Shown here piece by piece: positions 1-11,399 of a stretch of 64,000 bases of DNA (position 1 is the stretch's first letter; the number at the start of each line of letters is the position of its first letter). The stretch lies in the NCBI GenBank assembly GCA_963932145.1, contig OZ010586.1, positions 70,403,468 through 70,467,467 on the forward strand. Reading direction: 5' to 3'. The DNA comes from Acanthosepion lycidas (lineage: Eukaryota > Mollusca > Cephalopoda > Sepiida > Sepiidae). Under the pieces are notes generated by a model. That model worked only from the letters and a program-made list of their open reading frames with translations. It ran no database searches and was not told the origin of the DNA. Made by a program: the position numbers and the translations under genes.

Positions 1-790
1 ATTTCCTGTCCATTGTTAATCTCAATAAATTTTATTTTTTACTATCTCTCCCTAAACCTTGTTCTGCTATCCATTTACTCAAGCTTGTTCAGTAGGTTAT
101 ACACTTGTTTTCTTTGCTCCTGTTACTGTCAATCTATCTTGTGAATATCACATTTTCTCATTATATGTCCTAGTAATTTCAACTTATTCTTTTTGTTTTC
201 TTTTTTTTCTAAATCATCATCATTGCTCATATGTTCAGTCCATGGTATCCTCAGCGACCTTCTGTAGAACCACATTTCTGTTGCTACAAGTCTCTTCTTA
301 TCACCTTTGAGGAGATTGTCCATTATTTACTGTCATATGAGAAGACTGGTATTATGTAACACTTCAGTACTCTTTTCTTTGTTTCCAAGGATTTTTTTCT
401 GTTTTTGGTATTCCTTGCCTATCTTTTGGGAGGCATCTTTTGCTATCCCAGATATTTAAATTGTTGTACTTATTGATTTTGGTAATTTCCAATTTTAATT
501 TGCATGTTGAGAAGTTCCTTTTTCTGGCAACTTTACCTTCTATCTACTAGCAATTGATACTTATTCCTTTTTTCTCACATTCCTTCAATACTTATACATA
601 TGTTGTTAAGATTGTGGCTGCTAATAAGGAATCTTGTTAGATTTTCTCAGAACTGCCTCACAGTATAGTTGGAATATGTCCAGTGAGAAGAGACATCCTT
701 GTATTACACCCTATTTTTGTATATTTACTGAATCCATTTTCTATCTAGGCAGTTTACTCCTAATATAAGTTCTGGATTATTCTAATATCC
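1..790 (-). mobile_element. RTE-type LINE fragment (RT to C-terminus)
   Basis: Read on the minus strand this is a decayed RTE-clade non-LTR retrotransposon. Around 660-720 the translation resembles the RT block GCVLSPDLF (here GCLFSLDIF), followed downstream by QFKYLG-like sequence. Around 130-320 it gives the C-terminal stretch with MWFYRRSLRIPWTEHMSN and LLGHIMRK. That tail recurs in about ten further fragments in this window. The family uses its RT and endonuclease for target-primed reverse transcription. No frame is long and the window edge cuts the 3' end. The class assignment rests on remembered RTE tails, not on a search. Confidence 0.75.
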
Positions 791-832
791 TTCCTAAAAT
801 AAAAATTAATTTCATTTCACTTTTTCATTATC

Positions 833-837
<5 letters not shown>

Positions 838-884
<47 letters not shown>
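838..884. repeat. (TA)n microsatellite
   Basis: An uninterrupted TA dinucleotide run lying directly upstream, on the minus strand, of the RTE fragment at 1-790. Confidence 0.95.
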
Positions 885-888
<4 letters not shown>

Positions 889-1854
889 GCTTTAATTGCT
901 AGATCATCCACAGTAAATTTGCATCTAGCTTCTTATACTTCACCTTTTATGACAGATATTCTATTATCACAATATGAGATATTTAAATACAAACGTGATG
1001 GTAGCAAGAACAAAAAGAAAATGAAACTAAATGCAGTCAGCTAGATTTCATCCTTTTCATATGCCATGTCCCATCATAGTCTTTAAATTTCATAAACTAT
1101 CAAAGCACCCATCCAACAGACACAAAAAGAAAATGAACTTACCCAAGAGACAGTTACACTGCAGTTTATATATATAAAAAAAGAGATAATTGGTCTGTAG
1201 TGGAAATCCAAGTTTTTGTATGCATCTTCTTCTATAGTATACATATAATACACCAACACACAACTTTCAAATTAGATAATATCCTTAAAATTCTACCAAT
1301 ATTGGTTGGTTAATACCAATTTTATTGTAAAAAAAACATTCACCAGCTTAATTAAATCTGATATAAGATGTTTGATATAAAAAATCTTTGGTTTTGATTT
1401 TATTTACATAGAATTTATAATTGAAATTATGATTTATTTTCATTGAAGCAAAAACAATAGAAATTCACACTTAAGGAAATAAAAAAATACTTAATTGTAA
1501 AAATCACTGAGAAGTTAAAGTAAAATAATTATAAGTTTATACAATTAAACTTTCTGCTGTTTCACTAATTAATTTTACCTGTATCAGGTAGAATATAAAT
1601 CATAATCATAAAGTCTTGAAGAGATATGTTTTACTCAACGACCTCTTTTCTTTAACATTTATATAAAAGTAATATATTATAGTGTATCAGGAAAGTTGAG
1701 TCTAAGTGAAATCACTGTTATAAAAAAATATTCTAGAGAGTTCACAATGAGAATATCAATTGAGAGCAAGTGAATATGATAGGTTATCAGTTGAGATTTC
1801 TGTTGTTAAAGTTTCCGGGGAAAAATATAAAAGAAAATTCTCAATTAAGAAGAC
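885..1854. other. AT-rich spacer, nothing recognised
   Basis: No coding signal, terminal repeat or known family was seen. The sequence is AT-rich with short homopolymer runs. Confidence 0.5.
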
Positions 1855-2560
1855 ACAATGGATGTTAGAAAAATTGACAGCCTAACATGCAAATTACAAA
1901 TTGGATATGCCAACATCAAACAAGCACAACAATTTAAATATCTAGGAAGAGCTTTAACTAAGGTGGAAAAATGTGACACTGAAATCCCAAGGTGCATACA
2001 AATGCAAAATATGTCTTTTAAAAGCTAAGCAAAGTATTAAGAAACAGAAAAATCTCATTAGAAACAAAGAAAAGACTATTTAATTGTTTTATAATACTAG
2101 TCCTAGTATATAGCAGTGATTGCTGGACAATCTCCTCACAGATGAAGAAAAGACTTGAGGTAACAGATTTGGGGTTCTATAGAAGAATACTAAGAATACC
2201 ATAGACCAAACATGACAAACTTTTAAAGAAAATGGAAACAAAAAGGATACATATAAAGAAAATGGAGACAACAAGGATACATATAATTAACATCAGAAAG
2301 AGACTGTTGACATTTCTAGGGAATATAACGAGGAAAGAGAGCTTGGAAAATTAAATACTCAAGGACAAGAGGGACAGAGAAAAACAGTGCATAACCTACA
2401 TAAAAATCTTGCGTAAATGGTCAGTAAAACTGTGATTAGGTTTAATAGTAAAAAGACAATATTACTAAGAAGTTAGTAAATTGTGGAGAGCCATGGTTGC
2501 CAATGTCTTGAAGTTATGCAGCACAGAGAAGAAGAAGTAGAGGAAGAAGATGATATCAAT
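1855..2560 (+). mobile_element. RTE-type LINE 3' fragment
   Basis: Broken frames give, in order, QFKYLG (about 1930-1950), a block resembling ISLETKKRLFNCFI (about 2055-2090), CWTISSQMKKRLEVT (about 2120-2165), FYRRILRIP, and near 2490 the terminal motif LWRAMVANVLK. Tandem duplication of an ATACATATAA-containing unit near 2240-2290 slightly expands the MET-KRI region. The sequence ends in an AAGAAG-rich tail typical of this family. Several in-frame stops mean it cannot encode a functional protein. Its segment at 2050-2070 is the unoccupied counterpart of the site taken by the solo LTR at 53163-53381. Confidence 0.8.
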
Positions 2561-2564
2561 AAAA

Positions 2565-3955
2565 TTTGAATCAGTCGAATGTTGATCACAGACCATCAAA
2601 TCCATACCAAGGAACACATTCTACAGTAATCAACGTGTTGGCATCTTGAAATTTATGTCTAAAGTGCAAAGATAGTGATGAGCAACATCATTCAAGATTG
2701 ATGTCTTTCATTGTCAGAGAAGTTATTTCAGTCAGACATTTATTGAACAGATTACAATAAATTATGCACATCAATAGACGGAAGATAAACTTTACCAAAG
2801 CTTGTTGCTATTTCAACTAAATCTCCAAAAGAGGGATTCATTTCATAAGCAGAGAGTCAATGAGTGAATTAATCCCTAGGGAAATATAATGTCTACTGTT
2901 ACATTTCAAACAAGAAATATATCTGCATCTTTTATTAAAAGTATTAAAAACTGGCGAGTATTAAGACTATTTAAAACTTTCTTTGGCCAGTATTAAGAGA
3001 AAATATGTGATGGTTATATTGTGGTGTCACTCACTTTCATACCAGCAGAAATAGCCTTGTGTTCACGAGAATAAGAACATACATAGAAACAACATTAAAA
3101 GCATGTTAAATTGTAAATTAAAATCATACAATTTATTTATTTTTGTATACTGATGTGTGTGTGTGTGTGTGTATTTTGGGATACAAGTGTTTTAATCTTG
3201 CATGTGATAAAAGGAAGAAGTCACTTCGTATTATAAGAAGCAATGTCCTGGAGAAAGGAGTTGGATGTCTTTACCTTCCAACAGTCAGTGATGAAGAGAG
3301 TGAATTCATCGTCTTTTGGTGTGAAGTCTGTTTTCTAGCAGGAAATGTTTCTGTTGCATTCTAGAAGAACTTTTTTTTGTTTTGGTTTTATTTAATTTAT
3401 TTTAAACAAAGTTTTAATGTTATTTGTTTTATTTTATTTATGATATTCATCATTATTATTATTTTATATTTTGACTTTTATTTATTAGTAATAATAATGC
3501 CTCAATAATATCCATGAAATTAAGCCAAGATACAACCCTAAGTTTATGGAGGGTAAGAGGTAAGTCCTCATTTGCTCAAATGAACTGAGTGACAGAGGAA
3601 GAAGCACAACCTTTACTATTTAAATATATTTGATATACAAATATAAAAAAAAAAGGAGAAATAAAGAAAAAAGAAATTGTTGCAATGTGTGTCCATAGAC
3701 TTAGCTTAGGTGAAAGACATCTGGTTATCCTGCCAACAGTCCTTGTTGAATGAAGGAGATGTGCATTTCAGTCCTCAGCGAGCTTATTTCAGTATTAGTC
3801 TATGGGTTTTTGAATTTGGCACTTATATAGCCAGGGTCATGTGACCCTTACAGTGGGTGTGATTGTTCTTTTATTAGCCATTTAGTGTCCTCATTTTCCA
3901 ATTGATTATTTTAAATTCCAATAAATAATCTTAAATTATAAATTAAATTAAAGTC
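2565..3955. other. AT-rich spacer with (TG)n and a small palindrome
   Basis: No gene was recognised. A short (TG)n run lies near 3154-3172. At 3833-3848 there is a perfect inverted repeat, AGGGTCA-TG-TGACCCT, 3' of a CTTATATAG stretch. The surrounding 3700-3900 region is less AT-rich and could be a worn repeat, but I cannot name it. Confidence 0.45.
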
Positions 3956-3959
3956 TTTC

Positions 3960-4125
3960 GGTAATGGCAATATTACCCATCTCTTTAAAAGGAAACAGGA
4001 CTGAGCAGCCAGTGCTACTATTGGTTGAAATTTATAAAATAATTATCTTAAAAAAAGTTTTCAGGAAAATAAGTTTCTCAATTACAGTAACTGTTATCAG
4101 TCTTTCCAGTACTAATGGTGGTGCT
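3960..4125 (-). mobile_element. Fragment of the minus-strand LINE seen at 28018-29835
   Basis: The sequence matches by eye the segment at about 28040-28190, including ACAATTTTTCA..GAAAATA..TTTCTCAA and TCTTTCCAGTA. It therefore belongs to the same LINE, read on the minus strand, downstream of its RT core. It runs directly into a plus-strand RTE fragment near 4125. Confidence 0.55.
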
Positions 4126-4605
4126 CTTGCTAAAAAGCAAGTGCTGGATTGCTATGTGATATCCATCATCTTATATGTCAGTGAAAGCTAGAGAATCTTC
4201 CAATGGATGAGGAGAAAACTGGAGGCAGCAGAAACGTGGTTCTACAGAAGGATACTGAAAATTCCATAGACAGAGCAAGTAAGCAACAAGGATGACTTTA
4301 AAAAAATGGCAACTGAAAGAACGCATCTACTCATAATCAGGAAGAGATCATTGAAATTCCTTGAATTTATAATGAGGGAGGGAGGGCTTGGAAAATGTAA
4401 CCATCATGAGACATACTGAGGGTATGAAAGATAGGGAAGGAATCAAGCCATTTACCTGATAAGTTTGTGTAAATGGATGGTGGAATGGGGAGTAGGAATC
4501 TTAGCAAAAAGAGAAAAACTGCTAAGGGCAACAAGGGATAGGAAATTGTGGAGAGCCATGATCGCCTCTTCTGAAGAGTTTTGGCACATTGAAGAAAAAA
4601 TACAA
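4125..4605 (+). mobile_element. RTE-type LINE 3' fragment
   Basis: Frames give KKQVLDCYVISIILYVSES (4130-4190), then RLEAAETWFYRRILKIP (about 4220-4270), FLEFIMREGGL (about 4355-4390) and KLWRAMIASS (about 4540-4570), followed by an AAGAAAAAAT-type tail. The order matches the other RTE tails in the window. It is 5'-truncated within the post-RT region at the junction with the LINE piece at 3960-4125. Confidence 0.78.
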
Positions 4606-5084
4606 TATCCAAGTGATAGGAAAATTTAAAGAACAAAATTTGTATCACTATAGGATAATAATAGCTGACTTGGTAAAACAAGTGAATTAGTTTCATATTA
4701 AAAAATCAGATAAGTACATAATAAGATGGCAAGAAATATTGGATGATCAAAATGTTTGTTCATTTTATATAAAACGTATTTGATGTTAGGCATTAATTTT
4801 ATTAAAAAACATCTTTACCATTTTGTTCTATCTAGTCTGGTGCTTGTTCTATGCATTTAGATATTATTGAAATACTGCTTACACCCACATCACATTGAAA
4901 CATCAGTTCCCATATGTTCACCATATTTAAGCAACATCGAGCCTAGTCAGTACCTTGAGGACTGACTGTTTTGTTTTCTACTGTTCATCAACTCTTTGCA
5001 GGTTATTTAAAGCCAGAAAATATTTTTAGATTGTAAGAATTTTGTTTTGAGATAATAATCATTTAGTAATACAAGTTTTAAGGA

Positions 5085-5385
5085 GGCACAGTAGAGTAAT
5101 GGATTGCAGCTCAGATTGAGGAATCAGAGAGCAAAGTTCAAATTCCAGTCAAGTTCATTATGCTTATGTGCTAATACTCTTGGGTAAGGTATGAATCTAA
5201 CTCTTCTCCCCCACCCAGTTATGGTAAATAGAAAGGACAGACTATGTCGATTGCCTTGGTTTGCAACTAGTCTCCCACAGAAAGACATGGCAACCTACTG
5301 CAGGAAAATATTCTGTCTAGTCAGTCATGACACAAAGGAAACATGATTGCCCACATGCATGGCACTTAACTGACTGAATACAAGT
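5085..5385 (+). mobile_element. tRNA-derived SINE
   Basis: It begins GGCACAGTAGAGTAATGGAT and carries a pol III B-box-like AGTTCAAATTCC at 5135-5146. The body is shared with other copies: TTATGTGCTAATACTC, then GGTATGAATCTA..CTTCTCC, then AAAGGACAGACT and a TTGCAACTAGTCT block. The tRNA-like head followed by an unrelated body is the standard tRNA-SINE architecture. At least eight pieces of this family lie in the window. Confidence 0.75.
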
Positions 5386-5399
5386 CTTATTAATTAACC

Positions 5400-5550
5400 T
5401 ATAACTGGGGGACAAGAGGATGATTCATACCTTTCCTAAGGGTATTTGCTTGCAAGTGAATATTACAAACTCAATGGGAATTGAAACCTAGCTCTCTAAT
5501 TAACAATTTCAAACTATTACCCATTACACCATCCACACATCCAAGCTTAC
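5400..5550 (-). mobile_element. tRNA-derived SINE, head-to-head with the previous copy
   Basis: This is the reverse complement of the SINE head: GATTCATACCTTTCCTAAGG, then TTGCAAGTGAATATTACAAA, then GGAATTGAAACCTAGCTCTC (B box), then ATTACCCATTACACCATCC (tRNA 5' region). Lying opposite to 5085-5385 within 15 bases, the pair forms a loose inverted arrangement. Confidence 0.72.
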
Positions 5551-5664
5551 AGCCCCTATTATTCCAAAGTGGTCACCCATCTAGGTACTAACCATTCTTT
5601 CAATCTACAAATATTTTTTGGTTTTAAATGACCTGTAATGGGTTGATAAGCCATAAAAAACGAA

Positions 5665-6110
5665 TCAGCCAATAATCTTGATAAAATGCAAAGAAAAATC
5701 TACAGTATCATCAGTCCTGACCTGGCCTCTCAGCTTCAGTCACTTTCCCACTCTCATAACATAGCTTACCTGGGACTTTTCTATCGATATTTTCATTGTA
5801 ATTATTCTGATGAGATTTCCTCTTTGATAACTTGACTTTACATGTATTACTAGATTGAAATTGTTAAATGTAATCGTAAGCTCTATGCTAACAGTTTCTT
5901 TTTCACACTACTCTCTTCTGGCCTCTTGCTTTCCAGTTAACTTTGAGCTTCAAAAATTTAAATGTAATGTCAATCATTATCTTCTGTTTTCTTAAATTCT
6001 GTTCTTTTTTGTTTCTCCTTAATAATATTTTTTCTTTTTCTCATGTTCTTTCACCCTCAGTAACCTTGCATCTTAGTAGCTTTATTTGCTTGATGAGGTG
6101 AAATAATTTT
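5665..6110 (+). mobile_element. Jockey/CR1-like LINE, C-terminal fragment
   Basis: The translation gives DKMQRKIYSIISPDLASQL, then QSLSHSHNIAYLGLFYRYF, then KCNRKLYANSFF. This is the region C-terminal to the RT that recurs at 31126-31580, 32570-32990 and 33430-33890. After about 5990 a pyrimidine-rich 3' end (CTTTCACCCTCAG..) matches other copies. Stops and lost codons make it non-functional. The family belongs to the Jockey/CR1 group, judging by the RT at 14480-15575. Confidence 0.75.
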
Positions 6111-6114
6111 TAAA

Positions 6115-7375
6115 AATATCTTTGAACATCTTTCAGGCAACTTCATAATTCCATCTTTACCAAGGATTTTATTTTTCTTAGTAAAAAACTACTCTTGGTG
6201 ACTTTCTTTTCTGGTCTTCCTCAGAATGGTAATCTGAAAGCACAATATTTGTTAAATACAGTGAATTACTGAAATATTTCCAAGGAAACTCTAACAAATT
6301 TTGGCAGATCATGATATAAACATGCAGGTTAGCATTTTTTATATACTTTATTTCAACTCATTCTGGATTGGTTTTGTTCATTACTGGCTTCATTTGATCT
6401 AACTGGGAGCAGTATTTGCTCAAATCGATCATTTGGTTGTCTGGAAGGAGCAAATGGTAAGACATAATCCAAATGTCCCCATATACATAGCCTCATCTGC
6501 TTTGGGGGAAAACTGGCTTTTCAGTAGAGTTAACATTGTTTCATTTCAACTACACTATGCTCACTTACATTCTTAAGTTGTTGTATCCTCAGTTCATCAA
6601 CCAACACAAGTTGCTTAAAAAATTCTATGCAGCAAATCCCGCCTTTGGTTCAACGTTTTTTTTTTTTCTGCTTAATTCATGCAGAAGTTAGATATCAACA
6701 CGGCCATCATCACTAAGCTGGTGCAAATGATTCCCAATGCATGATGTTTTGAAAATGTTGGCTGTCTCATGCGCTATCTAATATGGAGATTTCTCAAGTA
6801 ATATATTGATCTGATTTCTATCAACCTTAGCTAATCTATTCAATCATAGATGATCATGAAACTTCATAAATGACTTCAATCACATTCAGTCAATCATAGT
6901 ACCTTCCCTACAAATGTATCATTTTAGTTTTTGAGCCATATGTTTATCTTTCTTAAAATAAAACATGTATGATGTACCAAAAATGTTTTCTAATGTTAAA
7001 ATCAATAAAGAAAAATATGCCAATTCTGCCATTTTTTTTTTTTAATATCTATGGATGCAACAATACAATATAAAGTGATATTTTTGAATGAAGTTAAAAA
7101 AAAATGCTTTTAACACAACCTAACAATAAAAACAGGAGAGGTTTATGGCCAATTTAATATATGATAGGTGTAGAGAAAATGAAATAAAAACAATAAATAA
7201 AATAATAAAAAAAATAATTTTCCCATGATGCAAGTTATAAAGAAGCCAAAAATAGTTTCTGGTCACATGTGTGATTTTATGACCCCATTTCTGGAAAAGA
7301 CAGAATCTTTCTCTTTTACCTCTTGGCTTCAAGATGTGAACCACACAGTAATAGCATTCCTACTGAGGAACGTTA
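6115..7375. other. Unassigned sequence
   Basis: I saw no recognisable protein. The part near 6380-6520 and 6640-6790 is less AT-rich than its surroundings and may be an old repeat. No ends or family could be defined. Confidence 0.4.
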
Positions 7376-7379
7376 GTTT

Positions 7380-7625
7380 TGTATCCTTAAAGAGGTTACA
7401 AACAGACAAAGGTGGTACTCGAGTGAAGGAACAGCAACACACACGTAGATGAAAGAAGAGAGGTTTATTGTAAAAGAGAATACATTACTGAAAGACAGGG
7501 AATCAGGTGGCAGGCTAGTAATTCCTGAAGCAAGCCCCCAGGTATAGCCTGTACTCACTATATATAACTAATGATATAGTCAGTCCACATAGGCAATAGG
7601 AAGTGTGGGACATTCCATTACAACA
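7380..7625 (-). mobile_element. Solo LTR (LTR-retrotransposon fossil)
   Basis: On the minus strand the 246-bp unit begins TGTTGTAATGG and ends GGATACA. It is flanked by a 4-bp duplication GTTT (7376-7379 and 7626-7629). A TATA-like TTATATATAG and, about 100 bases later, a polyadenylation-like CAATAAACC occur in the order expected of an LTR on this strand. No internal gag-pol sequence adjoins it, so it is a solo LTR left by recombination. Family is probably Ty3/Gypsy or another LTR group; it cannot be resolved without relatives. Confidence 0.6.
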
Positions 7626-8039
7626 GTTTTGTTGGTCCACTAATGACTGAATACTTTCCACTTTCCAACATGGTTTGGATGTGTTTTCAGCAGTCCTACT
7701 CATGAAGTTGAAATTCAGCCATCCATGAGGCTGACTTGAGATGGACCATTTTTACCCATTCTTATCCTTATTTCCCATAAATTATTTCTGAACCAATAAC
7801 GAAAATGGACATTCATTTGTTTCAATACAGTCAATATAAAAGAAATAAACATCCACAGCAGAAAGTCAAGAATTTTGTATGCTTCTTCTATCTCCTTTGT
7901 TTTGTTTATAAATTATATATTGAACACATACCTTCACCTAAAAAATACACACAAAATCCACAAGCTTGTTAACATCCATATTGGAATGATTCAGCTATAA
8001 ATTTAAGCAGATTTTGTAAAACTTCACTATCTTAAGATT

Positions 8040-8174
8040 TTGTTTGTTTGTTTCATGGTATATCAATTCCTTATGAGCCATTTAATGCCAAAATTTAATT
8101 TTCTTGGGAGCATTAGTAATTGCTTTTACAAAAATGTATTGCAGGTAATTTTTTTTTTAAATTTATTGCTGGTA

Positions 8175-8214
<40 letters not shown>

Positions 8215-8515
8215 CAAATATTTATTACTGGTAATATTTTTACTATGAAAATGCATTGCTGATATTTTTACTATAAAAATGTATTTTTATACTTTCATAG
8301 TGCTATGACTCCAGTTTGGGGGTTAACTATTTGCTCACAGCTGGGACCCTAATAGGTGATACCACCTCAGGTCAGGGTGAATCTGGTTGTTCCCAGGTCC
8401 CCACTGCAATTAAGAGGTGGTTCCACACTCCTCAAAACCCCCCAATCAGAGGCCTTGCTACTGGATGTAGTTTATCTTCATACCCAGGAAACAGAAACAT
8501 GATTTTTGTATACTT
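8040..8515 (-). mobile_element. Family M retroposon, copy 1
   Basis: It shares with five other copies a GTTTGTTT-containing end, a block TTTAATGCCAAAATTTAATT, a run of about 28-base repeats of type AAAATGTATTGCTGGTAAT, and a body with GGTGATACCACC, GAGGTGGTTCCACAC and TCAGAGGCCTTGCT. A (TA)n run has expanded inside it at 8178-8211. Orientation is inferred from the simple GTTT-type end, read as a (AAAC)n 3' tail. Flanks give only a weak GATTTTGT / GATTTTTGT duplication. Confidence 0.65.
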
Positions 8516-8888
8516 ATGATGTGATTATATAAACTTTTCATAGTAGAATGACAAATTTCAAACTTCTGATCATAATTGCCATATTTTATCATTAAACTTT
8601 TAAAACTTATTGATAAATGAATAAGGTAGACAAATTATGTCATCCAACTTCTTGTGTCACCTGTGTTTGAAATTATAAACAATATACAGTGTTTTGTTTA
8701 GTACATTAAAAAACAATGTCTTGTAAATATCATCATCTTTCTGAAGGGAATTTATTTACTTGAATCCAAATTGTATTCTCATAAGCTATTAGGAGAGATA
8801 AATGTTTGAAAAAGTCATCCAATTTATACAAAGCAATCTTTTTGGATGATGTTTGGTCTTTGCCAATGACAGAATTTAGATTAGTCTT

Positions 8889-9497
8889 GGGTATGATGAT
8901 AAACTACATCCAAGAACTAGGCCTCTGATTGAGAGTTTTGAGGAGTATGGAATCACCTCTTAATTGCTGTTGTTCCCAAGTCTACCTTGACCCAGGGTTG
9001 TAGCACCTGTTAGGGCCCCAGCTATGAACAAATAGTGAACCCCCAAACAAAAACAAAACACTCTGAAAGTATGGAAATAGATTTTTATAGTAAAAATACC
9101 AGCAATATATTTTTATATATTAAAAAAATACCAACAATACATATTTATAGAAAAATTACAAACAATACACACATTCTAACAAATTATTGTGACTTCACCC
9201 AAATCCATTTAAAATATTACCAAGTAATCAACATAAACTCTTTCATGACATTAATTCATATAATATCTAACAATTTCTTAAATCAAACTGTACTCCAAAA
9301 TATAACTAAAAAAACACAACATAAAACACACACATATCACCGCCTCTAGTAATTATGTCTACAGAAACATGTACATGCACAAAAGCTGAGTATCCACCAT
9401 GTATTCAATTCTGAAAGTTGAATAACATATTTTTATTATTTCCAAGTTCCCAAGAAAATAAAATTTTGGCATTAAATGACCCATACGTAGTTGATAG
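8889..9497 (+). mobile_element. Family M retroposon, copy 2 (opposite orientation)
   Basis: This is the reverse complement of copy 1. From 8895 come ACTACATCC, TAGGCCTCTGATTGAGAG, AATCACCTCTTAATTGCTGT and GTAGCACCTGTTAGGGCCCC. Next comes an AT-rich minisatellite (about 9060-9180) and finally AAATTTTGGCATTAAATGAC at about 9463-9482. The stretch 9180-9440 is a strongly expanded or foreign middle part. It faces copy 1 across about 370 bases. Confidence 0.62.
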
Positions 9498-9499
9498 AC

Positions 9500-10633
9500 A
9501 GATTAAACCGAGAAATCAAAATTTAGCAACATCCTGACTGTATAAACAAGTTATATATAATTTCAGATATAAGCATTTGCTGACTGAAATTAAGTCTTGA
9601 TTATTGCATAGCAGAATCTCCATTATTTTAGTTATCAACTACATGAAAGCAAAGCATTAGCAATATAATAATTTCTTTTAAATGCCATATCTTTGTAGGA
9701 CATAGACATTCATGTCCACAAATTCCTTTTCTTTATTATCTGTGAATTGCAATGAATTCTTGGGAAAGACAGCGCAGCAGTTTTTCTACTAACTTCTTTA
9801 TTTAGAGCAGTGCTTCATTTAGATTGGCTGCCACTGAGGGTTAGAGAATCCAACTTACTCTGCTATTTAATCCATAGTTGTGGGGGAGGAAAACTGGATT
9901 TATGCTGTAAGGATACAAAAGGCTAGTATATCCCTTTGGTGGAGATAAATCACATGGCTCACATGATGACCACTTAGTGATGTCACTTCATACAGTAACA
10001 AAAGTGTCCAGTCATTCAGTCAGCATGCTTATTGGTCTCAAGAGACACGTTTGTTCATCTTGCTTGGGCTTCCACCCTGGATAGCCAGCTACCAAATGTT
10101 CCAGCTTGCAAGTCCTTTTGGGAATCTATCTTTCCCAGATATAGAAAGAAATTCCTGCTTGCAGACCTCAATTTTGGAAAACCCAAGATTATCCATTATC
10201 TCTTTGTGAAATATGTCCTCACCTGGGACATAGTAGATGAATCTGGCCCATCTGAACCTGGAGTCCTAAACCATCATTTTTGTTTCTCCTTACACTCTGC
10301 TCACTGATATATGTTATATATTATTCTCTATTTTGGACACGTGTATATATGTATATATATTTTTTGCATGTATTAGTAGTATAAAAGTCTGAGAACAACA
10401 TGTTTGTCATTCTTTTTCCTTCAGCTATTCTGTTCCATCCATGAACGATGGTGTTATTATATCACAGACATACTGATGCTCATAATGGGGGAAATATAAA
10501 TGCAAGAATAGCCTGTTATAATATCTTTCCCAAGAACATTTGCACAAAAGTAAATGTAACATACTAGGATGATACTTGAACTTCTCTTGCTAATTACATT
10601 TTGCACATAGATCACAGTTAGGCTACTTACACC

Positions 10634-10696
<63 letters not shown>

Positions 10697-11300
10697 GTAG
10701 AAGAAGTAGTAGAATTATTAACAACAAAATAATAAAAACCTAACATAATTGACTGCATCATTAGTAAACAAGATTTGGCTTTCTACATCTACAGAAGTTG
10801 AATTAGTGGAAAAAAAATTTAGTCAATGAATGAGAACCAAAAGATTATTCAATTTCTTCAGGAATAGAGAAATCTATAGACAGGGTTTCTTTTGTTAGAC
10901 TAAACAGACTAAAAAAAATATTTTTTTATTTATAATTTGATATGTTTATCTGAAGTTACACAAATTTTGGATATCATCCAAAACTGCCATTAAGTAAGGT
11001 TTTGCCTCATTTTTAACATATCAGATATATCTAAATTATTCAAGCTCAAGAATAACGAGTGGAGTTTTGGAAGTGAATGTAGAGAAATTTTAATAACCTA
11101 TTTAAGATTCTGTTAATGTAATCAATTTTTTTTAAGAAGACTGTTTTGGCAAATCAGCAGGAAATATTGATCTCCACATGGGATCATACATTTATTTACA
11201 AAAATGTCCAGAGAAAAAGTTTTAAGTCATTCTCAGGCACAATAAGATAAAATATAAAAACAGAAATTCATCACTGCAAAAATATTTCATTGAATACAAA
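9500..11300. other. Unassigned sequence, includes an (AAT)n run
   Basis: No family was recognised. An open frame of 91 codons at 10032-10307 has unbiased composition and no motif I know, so it is not called as a gene. The stretch 9740-10310 is noticeably less AT-rich than its surroundings and may be an unidentified repeat. Confidence 0.4.
10634..10696. repeat. (AAT)n microsatellite
   Basis: About 20 perfect AAT trinucleotide units, followed by a decaying AGTAGAAGAAGTAG stretch. Confidence 0.95.
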
Positions 11301-11304
11301 TTTT

Positions 11305-11395
11305 ATAAAAAAATGCTAAGAGCCAAACCAGATCGGAAGTTGTGGAAAGCCATGATTGCCTGAAGTGACATTGTACATAGAAGAAAAAAAAAGAT
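11305..11395 (+). mobile_element. RTE-type LINE 3' terminus
   Basis: Only the extreme 3' end remains: MLRAKPDRKLWKAMIA-like coding sequence, then a GACATTGTACATAGAAGAAA tail as in the other RTE copies. Confidence 0.65.
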
Positions 11396-11399
11396 ATAC

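Noticed and set aside
10032-10307. 91-codon frame in GC-richer sequence
   Set aside because: No known domain, no splice context seen and no second copy; kept as unassigned.
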